64,000 bases of DNA, taken from the NCBI GenBank assembly GCA_025449115.1, contig JAHLKC010000013.1, positions 222,001 through 286,000 on the forward strand, written 5' to 3'. Of the stretch, positions 1 to 11,428 are shown piece by piece (position 1 is the first letter of the stretch; each line of letters starts with the position of its first letter). The translations under genes and the position numbers were made by a program. The notes beneath the pieces are model-generated. The model did not search any database. It was given only the letters and a program-made list of their open reading frames with translations, and was not told where the DNA came from. Origin of the DNA: Chytridium lagenaria (taxonomy: Eukaryota > Chytridiomycota > Chytridiomycetes > Chytridiales > Chytridiaceae).

Positions 1-289
1 CTGTCCCGCCCCCTGGCCTGTGTGGAACTTGGTTTTGCGATTGATGTCTGCCCACCCTGTTTACGTACCCCTCCGCCATGCCTTTGATTCTCTTCCTTCC
101 CCTCGTCCTTGTCTTTCTTCCTTTCTTCGTTCTCAAGCTGTCTCCTTGATTTCTTCTTCTGCTTTAATCTCTTACGTTGAACCCTGTTCCCGTTGTGTTT
201 TGTCTTCTTGATTCTTCTCTCTATGTTTCTCCTCCACTTTTCTCGTTTTACCTCTGGACTCCTATGAGGTGGTGTGGGATTTACGGTTG
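1..289. other. Unassigned left edge
   Basis: No recognisable gene or repeat was seen here. The plus-strand open frame at 20-211 is serine- and leucine-rich, resembles no family I know and is probably chance. Confidence 0.4.
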
Positions 290-1215
290 TGAAGTTCTCT
301 CTAGTGGCCTCCTCTGCTAAGCCTTGACATACAGAGGTAGAGAACCACATTGCAGGTGACGATACTAACTCTCTGGATGTACTCCAGAGTCAAGAATAAA
401 GCCCTACTCATCCGTTAAGGGATGCAAGGATTTGGTGTGATGTGGTTTGTGTTTTCGTTCTGATTGTTAGTAGAAGGGGGAAATTGAAGGGAAATGCTTC
501 ATGACTAGGTCCAAAGTGACAAGAGAAAAGGGTTCTACAAGAAGGGATTCCATCCTGCTCCAAGGAATGTGCCAGGTCTCCGTTACTGCTCCTTATAACC
601 GTTGTAACGTGTTGTTTCTATTATCTCATCCACCCACAGGCTTTTACGTGCCGCTACTCCCACTCCAAACATTGGGATGGCATATGTCGTCAATAAAACA
701 GCAACAACATGGTTCTCTGATCAGACCCTCAAAGGAATCATGCAAATATGGCGTATCTCTACTGCTCATACCTTCTTAGAAGTTCATCTTGGTCTGGGTT
801 GCGGTCTCTCCCGGCGACGCCATCACCTGAGCACCGCTGGCAACATTCAATACACTATAGATAATAAAAGGGGTTGGTGAAAGCTCAGCCTGAGGCTGAC
901 CTGAAGCCAGAGGGCCTTCTAGGTCTTTTGGGGTGAACGTAAATCTATTCAACTTTCTACAAATAATGAAACAATACATAAATGGGAATCAAATAACAGC
1001 AACAGGCATCTCAACCAACGTGGTAGCATTTTATATGTCAGCATACCACATTGACCGCCCTTCCTTCTATAAAAACCTCTCTTGTATCTATGAGGAAAAA
1101 CTATGAAAAACCCCGAGAGGGAAAAGAATGGAATGGGAACAAGGAAATAAGAATAAGGGCACAAAGTCTATATAAGCGACACGTTCATGCCTCTTGGTGA
1201 GTTATCTTAAAATCT
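290..1215. repeat. Dispersed repeat R, copy 1
   Basis: A non-coding repeat shared with 6933-8222 and 47894-49235. Shared landmarks are the block beginning GTGAAGTTCTCTCTA near 290, a block near 500-600 about an AAGTGAC...GAAGGGAT stretch, the line GTGAACGTAAATCTATT near 934, and the block TTCTATAAAAACCTCTCTTG near 1070. The stretch 935-1210 recurs reverse-complemented at about 7930-8215, so the family occurs in both orientations. No transposase or reverse transcriptase frame was found, so its class is unknown. Confidence 0.65.
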
Positions 1216-2378
1216 CACATGGTTCCGTCTTGCTCCGCATTCTGACTTCATCTTGTTCAACTTTTTGCTGAATTGCCGTTTCTTTGACCTCTTTGCCCGC
1301 TTGTTTTCGTACTTTAATTCTGTTATCTTACCCCTTCAGTGTCTTTAAGGCACCGTAATTCCCCATTTTGTTCTTTGAAATATCTAATATCCATTTTTTG
1401 ATTGTTTTTATTCATGAAACACAATTGCTGCGGTTGCTGAGCGCATCCGTTTTTGTCGTCTTTGTTTTTCTATTCAGCGGAGGGTGGTGTGTCAGATATG
1501 AGCGCGCTATGGCCATCCTACGTTTCTGTTGTGTTTTTGTTGCTCTTCCTTAGTCCTCGTAAGATGAGTTCCAAATCTCCATTGTGGTAAGAAGTATGAT
1601 TATGGTTGCAAATAACTACCAATTGAGTAAGGACATTGGGTGGTCAGGGGAAGCACTGTGTAGTCACGCAGCCTGCAGAGCTCCTGGTGGCGCATCTGTT
1701 TGGTGAAACAATGGGGAACCGGACAGAGGAAGGGGAAGGATCATGACATAACTGCATTCTTTCATGGGATCAGTTAAAGCTTTGCCCTGCGGGAAAGCAA
1801 TAAGTTGCGGCTTTAGTAAATGGGCCTGGACAAAGGAAGAAGCAAGGGGATCATGAAGGATTCTTGCATGGTATGGTACAATGTCATTACCTATAAATCC
1901 TTGCCCCACAGGCTCACCAAATTTGCCCAACGAGGACAGTCTAAGTATTTATTTAAAAACATTTATTACTATTTAAGACAGACGGACAGACAGACAAGTC
2001 TGATGGCAAGAATGTCTGGCAGGGAGTTGAGAGCTCTAAGTAATATTGCATCATCTCACATTGTGAAGAATTACAATATTCACATGGCCTATGGGCTCAT
2101 AAGGACATTATGTCTAAGTCCGTTCGCTATATCCTGCGTCAACGCGTATATTTACGCGTCATATTGAGTCCTCCCTTCTTTTCCCTCTGGGTTTTTTTAC
2201 ATGTACTTTTTCCCACATTTATAGGTTTTATTGATGGAGGTGGCGCGTATATGTGCCGTTCATGTGTGTTGCAATGTTGTGTCTATTATTTATTGTATTT
2301 TGTGTATTATTTTAATATGAGAGATTTCTTGGACTTAATTTGTACCTGTTGAATCCAGTAGTTGATATTGAGTTTGAT
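1216..2378. other. Intergenic, no gene recognised
   Basis: The stretch is AT-rich and lacks a convincing coding frame. It contains a short GACA/GACG microsatellite near 1976-1997. Open frames here have low-complexity, non-conserved translations. Confidence 0.4.
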
Positions 2379-2386
2379 CCCCTATC

Positions 2387-2971
2387 TAGACCTGTCGGCC
2401 GCAACCGACCCGACCCGAAAAGCCGAACCGATTCGAGGCGGCTTCGGCTCGGCTGGAATCTCTGACCCGACCCGTACTTATCCGGCTTGTAGTTGTTTCA
2501 ATTATTCGTTATATTTTAATAATATTACTTACGAAAAAAAGTTATTCTAAACATTTATTGATCTAAAAGTTACGCGTGCGCCTACCCTTTGGATGCTGGC
2601 ATTCATATTTTGTCGCATCCGTTGGGTCAATAAATGATCCCATGCGTACAGATAAAGCCCGGCTACCTGCATTGCTGACGCTATCATAGGGACCAATGCT
2701 GCTACTACCCCCATCATCCGTCTCATCACCGATACCACGATCCATCAATTTCAAAATATGTTTTATAATATGAATGCACTAAAAGTAGTTACAACTTCGG
2801 GTTACTTCTTATCTAAATCCTACACACATCAAAACATCATCGATCGTGATGTTTTAATAGGTCTCGATTTTTTTACTATTTGGGCCGAAGCCGACCCGAA
2901 ACCGACCCGAAAGTCGGATCGGTTTCGGCTAGAGGATGAAACCGAACCCGGTGGACCGGCCAACAGGCCTA
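2387..2971. mobile_element. hAT-like MITE with 8-bp TSD
   Basis: A 585-bp non-coding element. The ends form an imperfect terminal inverted repeat: TAGACCTGTCGGCCG at the left, and the right end reads TAGGCCTGTTGGCCG on the minus strand. It is flanked by a perfect 8-bp direct repeat CCCCTATC at 2379-2386 and 2972-2979. An 8-bp TSD and a TAG-starting end fit the hAT superfamily. Both subterminal regions (2395-2480 and 2880-2950) are filled with CCGACCCGA/CCGAACC motifs and are much more GC-rich than the middle. No transposase is present, so it would depend on an element elsewhere. Confidence 0.75.
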
Positions 2972-2979
2972 CCCCTATC

Positions 2980-3612
2980 CTCTATCCCACGCGCGTGGCC
3001 TCGTGACGTGATCTCCCCTTCACTCTTAGTTGGATGACAGTCGACCCTCTGCCCCCTAACCACCTGGTGAAGCTGCAATCCGGCCGTTTGAGACGGAAGG
3101 CTGTGATGGAATCCCTCCTCATTCACAGTGTCCTTTAGTCAAGGCTTGGTCAGCTATATTCCACCTCTGGTTCTCTCCGACCCGATGATCAGGCGCTAAT
3201 GGCAGGCAATGAGTGAGGTTACCCTTTTCTAAGCTCTGAGAGGCAAACGAGAGCCCATGTTCCAAAAGGTGCCATAGTAGGGTGGCTTGGAGACTTATAG
3301 CCATCCCCAATTGCCTGGAGACGGTCTGGTGCTGATATTGGTTTAGAAGCAAGGTAAGTCGATAATGAAGATACTAAACACGTTCCCTTCTCCCTTAAAT
3401 AAGCAGAATCTCGCGATCACTCACCCACCCATCGCCAAACAATAACAACATCACTTAGATTCAGGAGTACATCCTGTCCCTAGGTGATCTGTGGACTTGC
3501 TCTGGTGGAGAAACTCCTTTACTCTTCTCCCCTACCCCTAGTCAAAGCTAGGTAGGGAGGGACAGGTCAAGAGAAGATCACAACATGAACCCAAAGTTTT
3601 TTGAATTTTGCA
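2980..3612. other. Unassigned non-coding stretch
   Basis: No family was recognised. Minus-strand open frames at 3119-3352 and 2929-3126 lack identifiable domains. Confidence 0.35.
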
Positions 3613-3957
3613 CTTTTGCTCGAACAACGTTCTTAATTTATTTTGACTCAACACACGAGTCTTTAAATACTCAAACAAAACGAACAAGTAAAGAGGAAAG
3701 ACAACACAAAGGTAAACCTATCGGAGACGCATACACTCACGCGTTAAACTCTCCACTACAAAGATAAACAAATCAGAAAGTCTTGACGGGAACAAAGGGA
3801 ATAAAGGCTAGAAGGGAATGTCCAATCACAAACAGGTAGAGTTATAATTAAACTGGCATGAAGAAAATAAACCAATCAAGGAAGGTAAATCAAAGTGGGA
3901 AATTCAAAACGAGTCCAGAATGTAAATTAGAAGTCCAGTAGGCGTGTTCGCGCTCAA
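3613..3957. repeat. Old solo LTR of family B, first part
   Basis: The sequence from the GCACTTTTGCTCGAACAACG stretch onward matches the LTR of copia B (27399-27903) with scattered substitutions. It stops after GTTCGCGCTCA. The rest of the same LTR resumes at about 5851. A younger insertion therefore split a decayed solo LTR. The LTR beginning is not clearly preserved. Confidence 0.75.
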
Positions 3958-4479
3958 ATCACTACCGTTTCAAACTAATCATCCACCAAACTAAGGGTTG
4001 TAGTTTTGCAAGGGTATGTGATTGTAAGTGAGGAAATCACATTATCTGCATGAACTTTATAGTTAAAACACTTAGCAAATATCAGAAATTTCTGGTTACA
4101 CAACATTATTTTGACCGTAAATGTTTGTCATCTGAAGGGTGATATTATATGTGTCATCTGAAGAGTGATATTCCCTTCAACACAAAGGAATAAAATTACT
4201 TGAGAAGAAAAGAAACTTACACAGTTCTTCTTTCACTGAGACTTCCTGTTTAAGCATAAACAGCACACTATTGCCTATATATATGGCCAGGTGACCTTCT
4301 TGTTCAATCCAAGATTTTCACTACAATTTTATTCCTCTCCTCACTACGATCACGTTCTCACTCTGACATAAATGTAAGTACACCCCAAAGACCTTCAAGA
4401 CACTATCTATTCAGGCCAGCCTTAGTGAAGACAGCAAAGCGTTGGAGAATGATGTCAAGGATGCTCAGGAAGAAAACAA

Positions 4480-4925
4480 TGTAGGGGTTTACGGGGCTCT
4501 TGTGGTTAAACGGAAAAACTAATAAACTAATAATAACAAATGCAAACTGATTACTGATTAATACTGATGACAACTAACTTCTTATAATTAAAAGTTTCTA
4601 AAACACTACAGGTAAATATGAAGGTGGCACTCCAAGCTAAAAAGGTCTCATGACCTGTTCATCCCTCATTGTCACAAACAAGCATGTAAAGTAACTCAAT
4701 CAAGTAACACGCGGGGATTAACGTGCAGGGATTAATCAAATAACGCGCGGGGATTAACGTGCAGGGATTAACGCTGACTCAAATGGTGTGAGCAGCAAAA
4801 TGAATAATAAATTTAAACTCAAAAATTCAGGTATGAAACAGCGCTGGGGCATCAATGAACTTAGTTAAATAAGGAATGCAGGTAAGTAAAACAAACTAAA
4901 AAAAAAAAGAAGATGAAACTCAACA
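4480..4925. repeat. Decayed LTR of family A
   Basis: It starts TGTAGGGG and ends CTCAACA, and between these it follows the family-A LTR order: ACGGGGCT near the start, then the region resembling TCAAATGG, ATGAACTTAG and GTAAGTAAAACAAA near the end. It contains a near-tandem doubling of a GCGGGGATTAACGTGCAGGG block at 4711-4770. Flanks AACAA and CACAA could be a decayed 5-bp TSD. Confidence 0.6.
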
Positions 4926-5080
4926 CACAAATGGTATTAGCAGCATAATGAAGAATAAAACTCAGAAATTTAGGCATGAAACAGTCCGGGGCATAAATGA
5001 ACTTAGAAGTCCGGTACATCACCATGTCTACTATTTTACTCCTCTCCTCATTTACAATCACGTTCCCACTCTAACAAAAG
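4926..5080. repeat. Partial duplication of the decayed LTR tail
   Basis: Positions 4931-5006 repeat 4780-4863 with substitutions (ATGGT.TTAGCAGCA...GGGGCAT.AATGAACTTAG). A second, truncated tail of the same LTR lies directly behind the first. Confidence 0.55.
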
Positions 5081-5088
5081 TATATATA

Positions 5089-5808
5089 CGGTGCGTGACA
5101 CCAAAGATAGGTACAAAAATTTCGACCCCAATAAGCCAATATCTCCTCTAGGAAGCATTTCCAACCCCAACCTTCTAAGGGGGTGTTGTGGGGGGTATGA
5201 AAACAGACATATTAGGGGGCGGTAAAAAATGTTTCTACTATTGGAGAAAAATTCATCTTTGATTTTCTTGTTATTGTGTTAAGAAAACATATGGCTGGGA
5301 GTGCAATTGTGCTGCTATTTGCACATCTTGCAATGCCCGCCAATGCATCATAACAACAAAACAAAATGTGTAGCATTTATTTTCAGAAAAAAATTTATCT
5401 TTTTTTCAAAATTTATTTTTGAAATTTTTGAGATTTCTTACCGTTCAAAAGATATGACAGAAAAACACTGTAAAATAGCACCCCACAATGTACATTTTGT
5501 AGCGTTCCCCTTGTTCTCAGCTTCCGTTTGACACCAATATGAAAATTTTCATAATTTAATATATATATATATTGGGTGGCAAATATTTCTGAAGGTCATT
5601 AAATAAAAATTTGCACAATTAATAATCTTTGCGGCTGTGTAGAAGATGACCCAGACATGACAGAGAGAAAAGCTCTCCGCCATTTGATGTGGGGAAGCGA
5701 GGAGAACAGTGGATTAGAGAGCTTTATACACGTTATGGAAGGGTCAACAGTGTGTGTAAAGTTTAGAGCTCTTAATTATTTTTTGTACCTATCTTTTGTG
5801 TCACGCAC
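5089..5808. mobile_element. Mariner-like MITE with TA ends
   Basis: About 720 bp bounded by an inverted repeat. The left end reads GGTGCGTGACACC then AAAGATAGGTACAAAAA. The right end on the minus strand reads GTGCGTGACACA then AAAGATAGGTACAAAAA. Both ends sit in TATATA, which fits the TA target of the Tc1/mariner group. The interior has no intact transposase frame. A G-rich patch (5178-5225) and AT-rich tracts are seen, so it is probably non-autonomous. Confidence 0.65.
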
Positions 5809-5850
5809 TATATATGAAAAGCCAAAGGAAAAAGAAGGGAGTATGCAATA

Positions 5851-5956
5851 TCACACGTAAATTCTAAAGCACTCTAGTGTTGCGCCTAACGCTGCAAACT
5901 AGTGTGGGAGTGGTCCTGACACGTCCTTGTCAGACAAGTGAGCAAAACCTAACAGT
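5851..5956. repeat. Old solo LTR of family B, second part
   Basis: The sequence from CACGTAAATTC through GCAAAACCTAACA matches the last 100 bp of the copia B LTR (about 32757-32858). It completes the LTR begun at 3613. Confidence 0.75.
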
Positions 5957-6900
5957 CTGGTGCTGCCAAACCATTGCCTGATACAGACTTGAGAGGATGT
6001 TGAAAAATTGGTTGATACAATTTAGACTTGGCACCTTTTGCCATTGATGATGATTCTTCCGGACGAAGAAGAAAAGTTGGACAGGAGAAGCTCATTGATA
6101 AGCATTTTGTAAATGAGCATCAAAAGAGATTATGATGACAAATTGCCTGCAGTGCTTAGTTATGCTAGAGCTTTGTGTTAAGAGATGAACTTCAGGAAAA
6201 AGAGAAAGCTCACTTTCTTAAGAAGAATGATAGATATAAATCAAGATAGGAGACCAAGTATGGCTTTCTATGCCTTTGAGGACCAACAAACAAGGTTGTG
6301 AAGGATTTTAAAATTAAGTAGCTCCAGTTCCGTTGGTCTGGGCCAATGAGACTTATTGCAACATCGCTGACTTAATTAGATACACTGTTGTAGAAGTATT
6401 GCCAAATGGTCAATTAATATCTACAGGCTAATGCTGTTAGATTGAGACCATATAACATCATACCACCCAAATATACTGCAGCTACAGCAGCTAAGGTGTT
6501 TTTTGATTGTGACTTTCCTCACAAAATTGAGCTATGGGAAAAGTTTGCCATTCTCTAGTGTTGACCAAGACTAAAGGTCTCTAAAGGCGTGAACAGAGAA
6601 ATATTTAAGAGATTTGATAGTGATGTTCCTGAAGGTCAAATGATGACCCAAAGTTCTATGGTAAAAGACTAGACATTGCACCTTTGAGAGTGGTAAAGAG
6701 TATGAGTATAAGTTTAAGTGGCTTGGTCAAGGCCGATATCACAACATTGGGTTATTAAAAAGAGATTTTAACTGTGAAATTGTAGATTATTGGAATGGGG
6801 TAGCCAAGACAAATGTTAAGTAATGCTTTAAAATTAGCTAATTTGGATAAACATGGCATACCCAAACGCGAGAAAGTAGTCATTTGCTATACAGATCAAG
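5957..6900 (+). pseudogene. Decayed Ty3/gypsy pol relic
   Basis: No frame stays open, but fragments on the plus strand resemble the end of a Ty3/gypsy integrase: an FRWSGP-like stretch near 6330 followed by an NAVRLRPYN-like stretch near 6430-6450. This order (RWxGP, then RLRPY) is typical of the region downstream of the integrase core. Stops and frame changes throughout mark it as dead. The family assignment rests on these short motifs only. Confidence 0.45.
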
Positions 6901-6932
6901 TGATATGCTGGTTTCCACAAGTTGTCCAGCAC

Positions 6933-8222
6933 TGTAAACTTATATCTATGGCCCCCTCTGCTAAGCCCCGGCATGCAGAGGTAGAGAACCACATAATAGG
7001 TGACAAGACTAGAGTCTAGGACTCCTAGATCAAGAAACAAGCCCTATTCTGAGATTCGTGACAACAGGACATAAATTGCTGTAGTTCTGCTCTATCTAAT
7101 CTAAATGAAATAAAGGAAGAAAAAGGAAGGAAAAAAGATACTCAGGCAGAGATCTACGCGCCAGAGTGGAAGGGTTATTAAGGAGTGGGAGTTCCCTCTT
7201 GGTCCTCCATCATTCAAGCCTTGACCATGATGGAAAAAGGAATCACTATGTTGTGCCATGCTCATTCTTGGATATTCTCCAAGTATGCAGGTGGCTGCAA
7301 CTCCTCTTTTGCTGAGGCAAGGATTTTGTTACTGTACAGCTTAACTGTTCCCAACAAGTTCTACTATGATGAAAAGGAAAAAACAACAAAAAACGATAAT
7401 AAAAGAACCTAGGTCAGGGATCACACATACCTAGGTGGAAAGTGCTCAAGAAAGAGTCCATCTACGCTCCCAGGAGTTTACCAAGCCTCAAAATTGCCGC
7501 AGTAAGCTCTGTTTTATCATGTTCTAATCTGATATCATCTACCTACTCATGCCACCCCCAGGCTATAGCCATCAAGAATAGAACAGAGGTGGTTATAATA
7601 CCCAAACCTCTGAAGGAATCATGCCACCAAGGCGTCTATCCAGGGCTCAAGCCTTCTTAGACTCATGTCTTGGTTCAAGGTGTAGTCTCCTCCAGCAACA
7701 TAATCCCGAGCGCCTGCAGTTACAATTAAAAAACACAATATTGAATAACAGAAGAATGAAGAAACCATGGCCCAAGAGCAGCCAGGCCTGGGGTGTGCAA
7801 TGGCTAGTCCAGGTCTTCAGAGGGTGAACGTAAATCTATTGAACTTTCTTCTTTATATAATAAACACCAATCAACATAAGGGAACAACAACAAACACATC
7901 TCAACGGGGGCATAGACACAGTGACTGCTGTGAGATTATAAGATAACCTCACCAAGAGGCATGAATGTGTTGCTTATATATACGTCATGCCTTAATTCTT
8001 TTTTCCTTGTCCCCGTTCCATTCTTTCCCTCTTGGGGTTTTTCATAGTTTTTCCCCATAGATACAAGAGAAGTTTTTATAGAAGGAAGAGCAGTTGACGT
8101 GGTGTGCCAACTTATGACATGCTACTACGTTGGTTGAGATGCCTGTTGTTGTTATTTAATTCCCCTTTATGTATTGTTTTTTTATTTTTTAAAAGTTGAA
8201 TAGATTTACGTACACCTCTGTA
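6933..8222. repeat. Dispersed repeat R, copy 2, interrupted at 8222
   Basis: Positions 6933-7870 run parallel to copy 1 (GGCCCCCTCTGCTAAGC near 6950, GTGAACGTAAATCTATTG near 7826). Positions 7905-8222 are a reverse-complemented part of the same family, so the copy folds back on itself. The repeat breaks at the TA at 8221-8222, where the pogo-like element begins, and continues at 47894. Confidence 0.7.
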
Positions 8223-8605
8223 CCGTATTTTCTATGGAACAAGCAACACTTTTTTTCAAAATAGAGCAAGCAACAAACATTTTAAATAGCAGCGGTTGTT
8301 CTCTAACAGAAGGAGGAAATAAATTTTTTTTGACCGTTTGTAATACATTCTGTAGCACAAGCCTGACAATCACCATAATTTTGAACCAGCTTTTATTAGG
8401 AATATTTTATAGAACTTACAAGTGAAGGAAAACCGCCCAACCATGCTTGGATCGACTCAAGAGCCCCCATCGTTGTCAACTCTGGACCTCAAGCGCCCCC
8501 CATCCTCACCACCTCCAATGACGACTCATTGCAGATTTTGATCGTTGGGCTTCATATGGCAAGCAATGGAAGGAGCTGTATAGTGCATGATGACCCCATG
8601 AAGCC

Positions 8606-8851
8606 ATGCGGAACTTTTCTGAGCATTGGCAATTTTTGGTTCGCTGCAAGCAGGGACTCATTCAAAATGAAAAGGGGGAGTTTGAACCTGCTATGAAGGT
8701 TTTGCTATGTGACACAGGCCATGAGACATGCACTGTTGGCTTCCTTCCAAGAGCCTTTTTGCATCAAGCTGAAGCCCTCACAACAAGTTTCGGGCAAGTT
8801 GTCGAGCTCAAAGCGGAGTGGAAACTCGAATATGCGTCGGTTCTCCTTTAG
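8606..8851 (+). CDS. Second short frame of the pogo-like element, unknown
   Basis: An 81-residue open frame lies between the left terminal repeat and the 3' end of the transposase gene, convergent with it. The stretch TGHETCTVGFLPRAFL faintly recalls HIRAN-type beta folds, but this is weak. A protein-like stretch just upstream (about 8535-8592, containing DFDRWASYGKQWKELY) ends in two stops, so the gene may have an upstream exon or be broken. Function is unknown. Confidence 0.35.
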   Translation: MRNFSEHWQFLVRCKQGLIQNEKGEFEPAMKVLLCDTGHETCTVGFLPRAFLHQAEALTTSFGQVVELKAEWKLEYASVLL

Positions 8852-8948
8852 AAATGGTGTTGCCTGAATTTGAGTGAACAATATTGATGTTATCTAGTTA
8901 ATAAACTGTTTATTTAATGAAAAAATATGTGCCTATACGTGTTAACAA

Positions 8949-9377
8949 TCATGTGGGGAGTGATTCCAGCCCAAGCTTTTTGAATGCAACCAGCAATCTC
9001 ATCCTGTCCAATCTTTTCGACAGAGTTCCTTCTATAGCAAACTGTAAGCCATCCTTGAATGGCTTATTAATGCCAACGTCGCAAACTTGAAGAGCACTCG
9101 TGCTATGCTCCGGTAGAAACACAAGAATTGTGTTGCAAGATGCGATGGCCTGGCCAACTGAAGCCATCTGATGAACTGTAAACAATCCAACATCAAAGGC
9201 AAGCTCCTTGCTTAGACAAAGCAAATGTTTCCAGACCCGATCCACCCAATCCAGCATTCCAATTTTGTCCACCCATCCATTAATTTGCACCGTAAATAGG
9301 ATATCGTCATACTGGCTTTCCAGCTTAACGCAGTCTCGCGCAACCTTTAGACCTCGATCCGCTGTCCCAGGTGTAAG
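8949..9377 (-). pseudogene. Pogo-like transposase, C-terminal part
   Basis: This is the 3' piece of a DDE_1 superfamily transposase. Motifs seen are INGWVDKIGMLDWVDRVW, then FDVGLFTVHQM where the second catalytic Asp region is expected, then LVFLPEHSTSALQVCDVGIN, the usual LPPHTSxxLQPLDVGV-like stretch. The Asp normally preceding xFxVH appears to be Gly here, so catalysis may be lost. The frame runs without a break from the KDZ1 target site and stops at 8949. The preceding codons lie beyond KDZ1 at 35490-35578: removing KDZ1 and one 8-bp TSD joins the frames in phase. Confidence 0.8.
9370..9377. repeat. KDZ1 target-site duplication, left
   Basis: GGTGTAAG, repeated exactly at 35490-35497. 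An 8-bp duplication fits KDZ/Zisupton-type transposons. It is confirmed independently by restoration of the pogo reading frame. Confidence 0.85.
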
Positions 9378-9387
9378 CAGTTCCGCC

Positions 9388-9600
9388 GTCTAGTGGGACC
9401 ACTATAATAGACATCGAATAGACACCTAAAAGACCTGTGCTAGATTACTATAAGAGCCAGTGCTAGACGTCTTAGATGAACTCACTAGACTTTTCGTGTT
9501 ATGTCTAGCCGCAATCTTATGGATGTGTCTAATGAAATTAGAGTTAAAAGGACAAAGCTATGTCTAATAGACACGTAAAAGACGTCTTACAAATTCAGTT
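9388..9600. promoter_or_regulatory. KDZ1 left terminal and subterminal repeats
   Basis: A dense cluster of TAGAC/GTCTA words, many paired as AGACGTCT or GTCTAATAGAC palindromes. The same words fill 35230-35480 at the other end. These are the likely transposase binding sites. The assignment is inference from symmetry. Confidence 0.7.
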
Positions 9601-9870
9601 TTGAGGTGATACACTATAATTTGGAGTGGTACATCGTATGTAGTTAGGATAATAATGAGTCATATGTTAAGATACGTTAAGATATTTATTTACTCTCAGA
9701 TGAATAACAGTGTTAGTCTTTTTGACATCGTCAACGTGTGTTATCAATATGCAGCAACTTAGGAGTACTTTCAGATTGCTTCGAACGCCATTCTTCTGCA
9801 GTTGAAGCTTTTCAAAATATGGCAAAGTTTATAGTTACAGTGTTACTTACTTTCTAAAATACCTTGCAGC

Positions 9871-10994
9871 TTCGACAGTCGCTTCCTTGCTTGCCACGGA
9901 ATTGAATGTTGAAGATCTTGTAATCTTCCAAGTTATTGACTCCATGTATGAGGCTCGTGAAAGACCTGAAACGTGGTGCATCATTGATCCCGTTATCCTA
10001 GTCGCTCCTCCCATATCGCAATGCCTTTCCTGTTGTTCACCACTGCGATTTCAGCGGGTCAACGGGACTGTTAATATTTTGACCACAACAGGAGCGAAAA
10101 AAGGATTTTTGCTGAAAGCCGACTGCCGTGGACGTGCTATGCCTTGCGAAATACTTCAATACTATGTTGATTCCTACGTCACTCATTCCACCGCATCATC
10201 CTCACCTTACCACAAGAAAAGAGTTATGTACAACTACGATATCTTAACTAAAACGGGCATACTTCGACTGGACCATAACAACTACATGCTTGTGCAAGCG
10301 GCCGAAATCTGGGCAGTTCGCATACCTGTAATCCTGGGGTACGTTCTTATGACTGAATGCTTAATTGCTCACACGGCGAAGGGCAAAGCACTGGAACTGT
10401 CAAACAGTTTATACGGGTCTTACCTTAAGTAGCCGTTCTGAAGATCCGCAAGTACCGTCTCCAAAATCAAATCCGCTGTTTAAGAAGGCTTACATACTTA
10501 TGACCGTCATCAAACTTCATTGTTACAGGAGCAACCGTGAGCCAGGCCTGTCGTCCTTGGAACTAGATCACCCGGAGTCATCGACATTGTTGCCACAGAA
10601 CTCACAACGAGGTGCGTTACAGGAGTACATTCGGACGATGGAGGACTTCGTCAAATACTTTGAGAAAAACAGCGCAAAAAAATGGGAACACACCTGCGAT
10701 TCTTGCCATAGATTATGTCGAGATGGGAGCACGGTTTCTGCATCAGTGGTAGATGGAAAGGCTATGGGTAAGTTCCTTTTTCTACTAACATCATGTACTG
10801 GCAGTAATTGACTCAAAAATACAGGGCATCAAGTGTGTAGAATTTTATCTTGCGACCTACCAATAATTACCCCGAACGACGGATTCTGTGAACTTCACTA
10901 TGAAAAGTCTGGAACCACTTGCATTGTCCAAGGTTGCGATAGAAAGGTTGTGTCAGAGTCATACGATGGGAGAACGTGCTCACATACTTCACAC
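9871..10994 (+). pseudogene. KDZ1 transposase, N-terminal exons (CxC region, first Asp)
   Basis: Exons upstream of copia A1. A likely acceptor precedes 9871; further inferred introns end in ACAG at about 10529 and at 10824. The first exon has CLSCCSPLRF followed by KADCRGRAMPCEILQYY, like the CxC5 zinc cluster of KDZ transposases. The next carries HTCDSCHRLC and SASVVDGKAMG, matching the segment with the first catalytic Asp. Then follows a CxC6-like cysteine array (ILSCDL, FCELHYE, CIVQGCDRK, GRTCSHTSH). The true start is not clear. Copia A1 enters within the His-rich end; removing it and one CACAC restores the frame. Confidence 0.8.
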
Positions 10995-11397
10995 TGTAGG
11001 GGGTTACGGGGCTCAATTGTAATTAAATTATAAATATAAATAAAGGGAATTAATCTATATAGAATAGTGATGGAGTCTCCAGCGGTGACAGGGAGGTAAT
11101 TACTACGAAACTTCCATATATTAATGTTAACTACTTTTCGCAATACATGTAGAGGGTGGGGATTTACACCAGAACTCATGACCAGTAAATCCCTCCAATT
11201 ACGTATCATAAATAAAACATAAAGCAATAAGGTTAAGGGATTAACGCTTCCTCAAATGGAATGAGGAGCTCAATAAACTGATCAACTCAAAACTTAAAAT
11301 AACGCGTAAAACAAATAGGTTCGGGGGAAAAATAACTTAGACAAAATAACGAATGTGGGTGAGTGAAACAAAATAGAAAAGATGAATAAACCCAACA
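10995..11397 (-). repeat. Copia A1 LTR (3' in coding sense)
   Basis: Begins TGTAGG and ends CCAACA on the plus strand. It is about 403 bp, with only one or two differences seen from the partner at 15809-16211, indicating a recent insertion. The purine-rich tract GCTGAGGGGGAGAA lies next to it on the coding strand. Confidence 0.9.
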
Positions 11398-11428
11398 TTC
11401 TCCCCCTCAGCTTTCTAACCTTGCAGTT

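Larger units (their letters stand above)
3958..5850. mobile_element. Insertion splitting the old family-B LTR
   Basis: This 1.9-kb block separates the two halves of one LTR. A possible 5-bp duplication ATCAC is seen at the left and right junctions (about 3957-3961 and 5851-5855). It contains a decayed family-A LTR, a duplicated tail of that LTR and a mariner-like MITE. No coding frame was recognised, so the class of the enclosing insertion is unknown. Confidence 0.5.

Noticed and set aside
1820..2167. Plus-strand 115-codon frame as a gene
   Set aside because: It includes a GACA microsatellite and has no recognisable domain or conserved composition.
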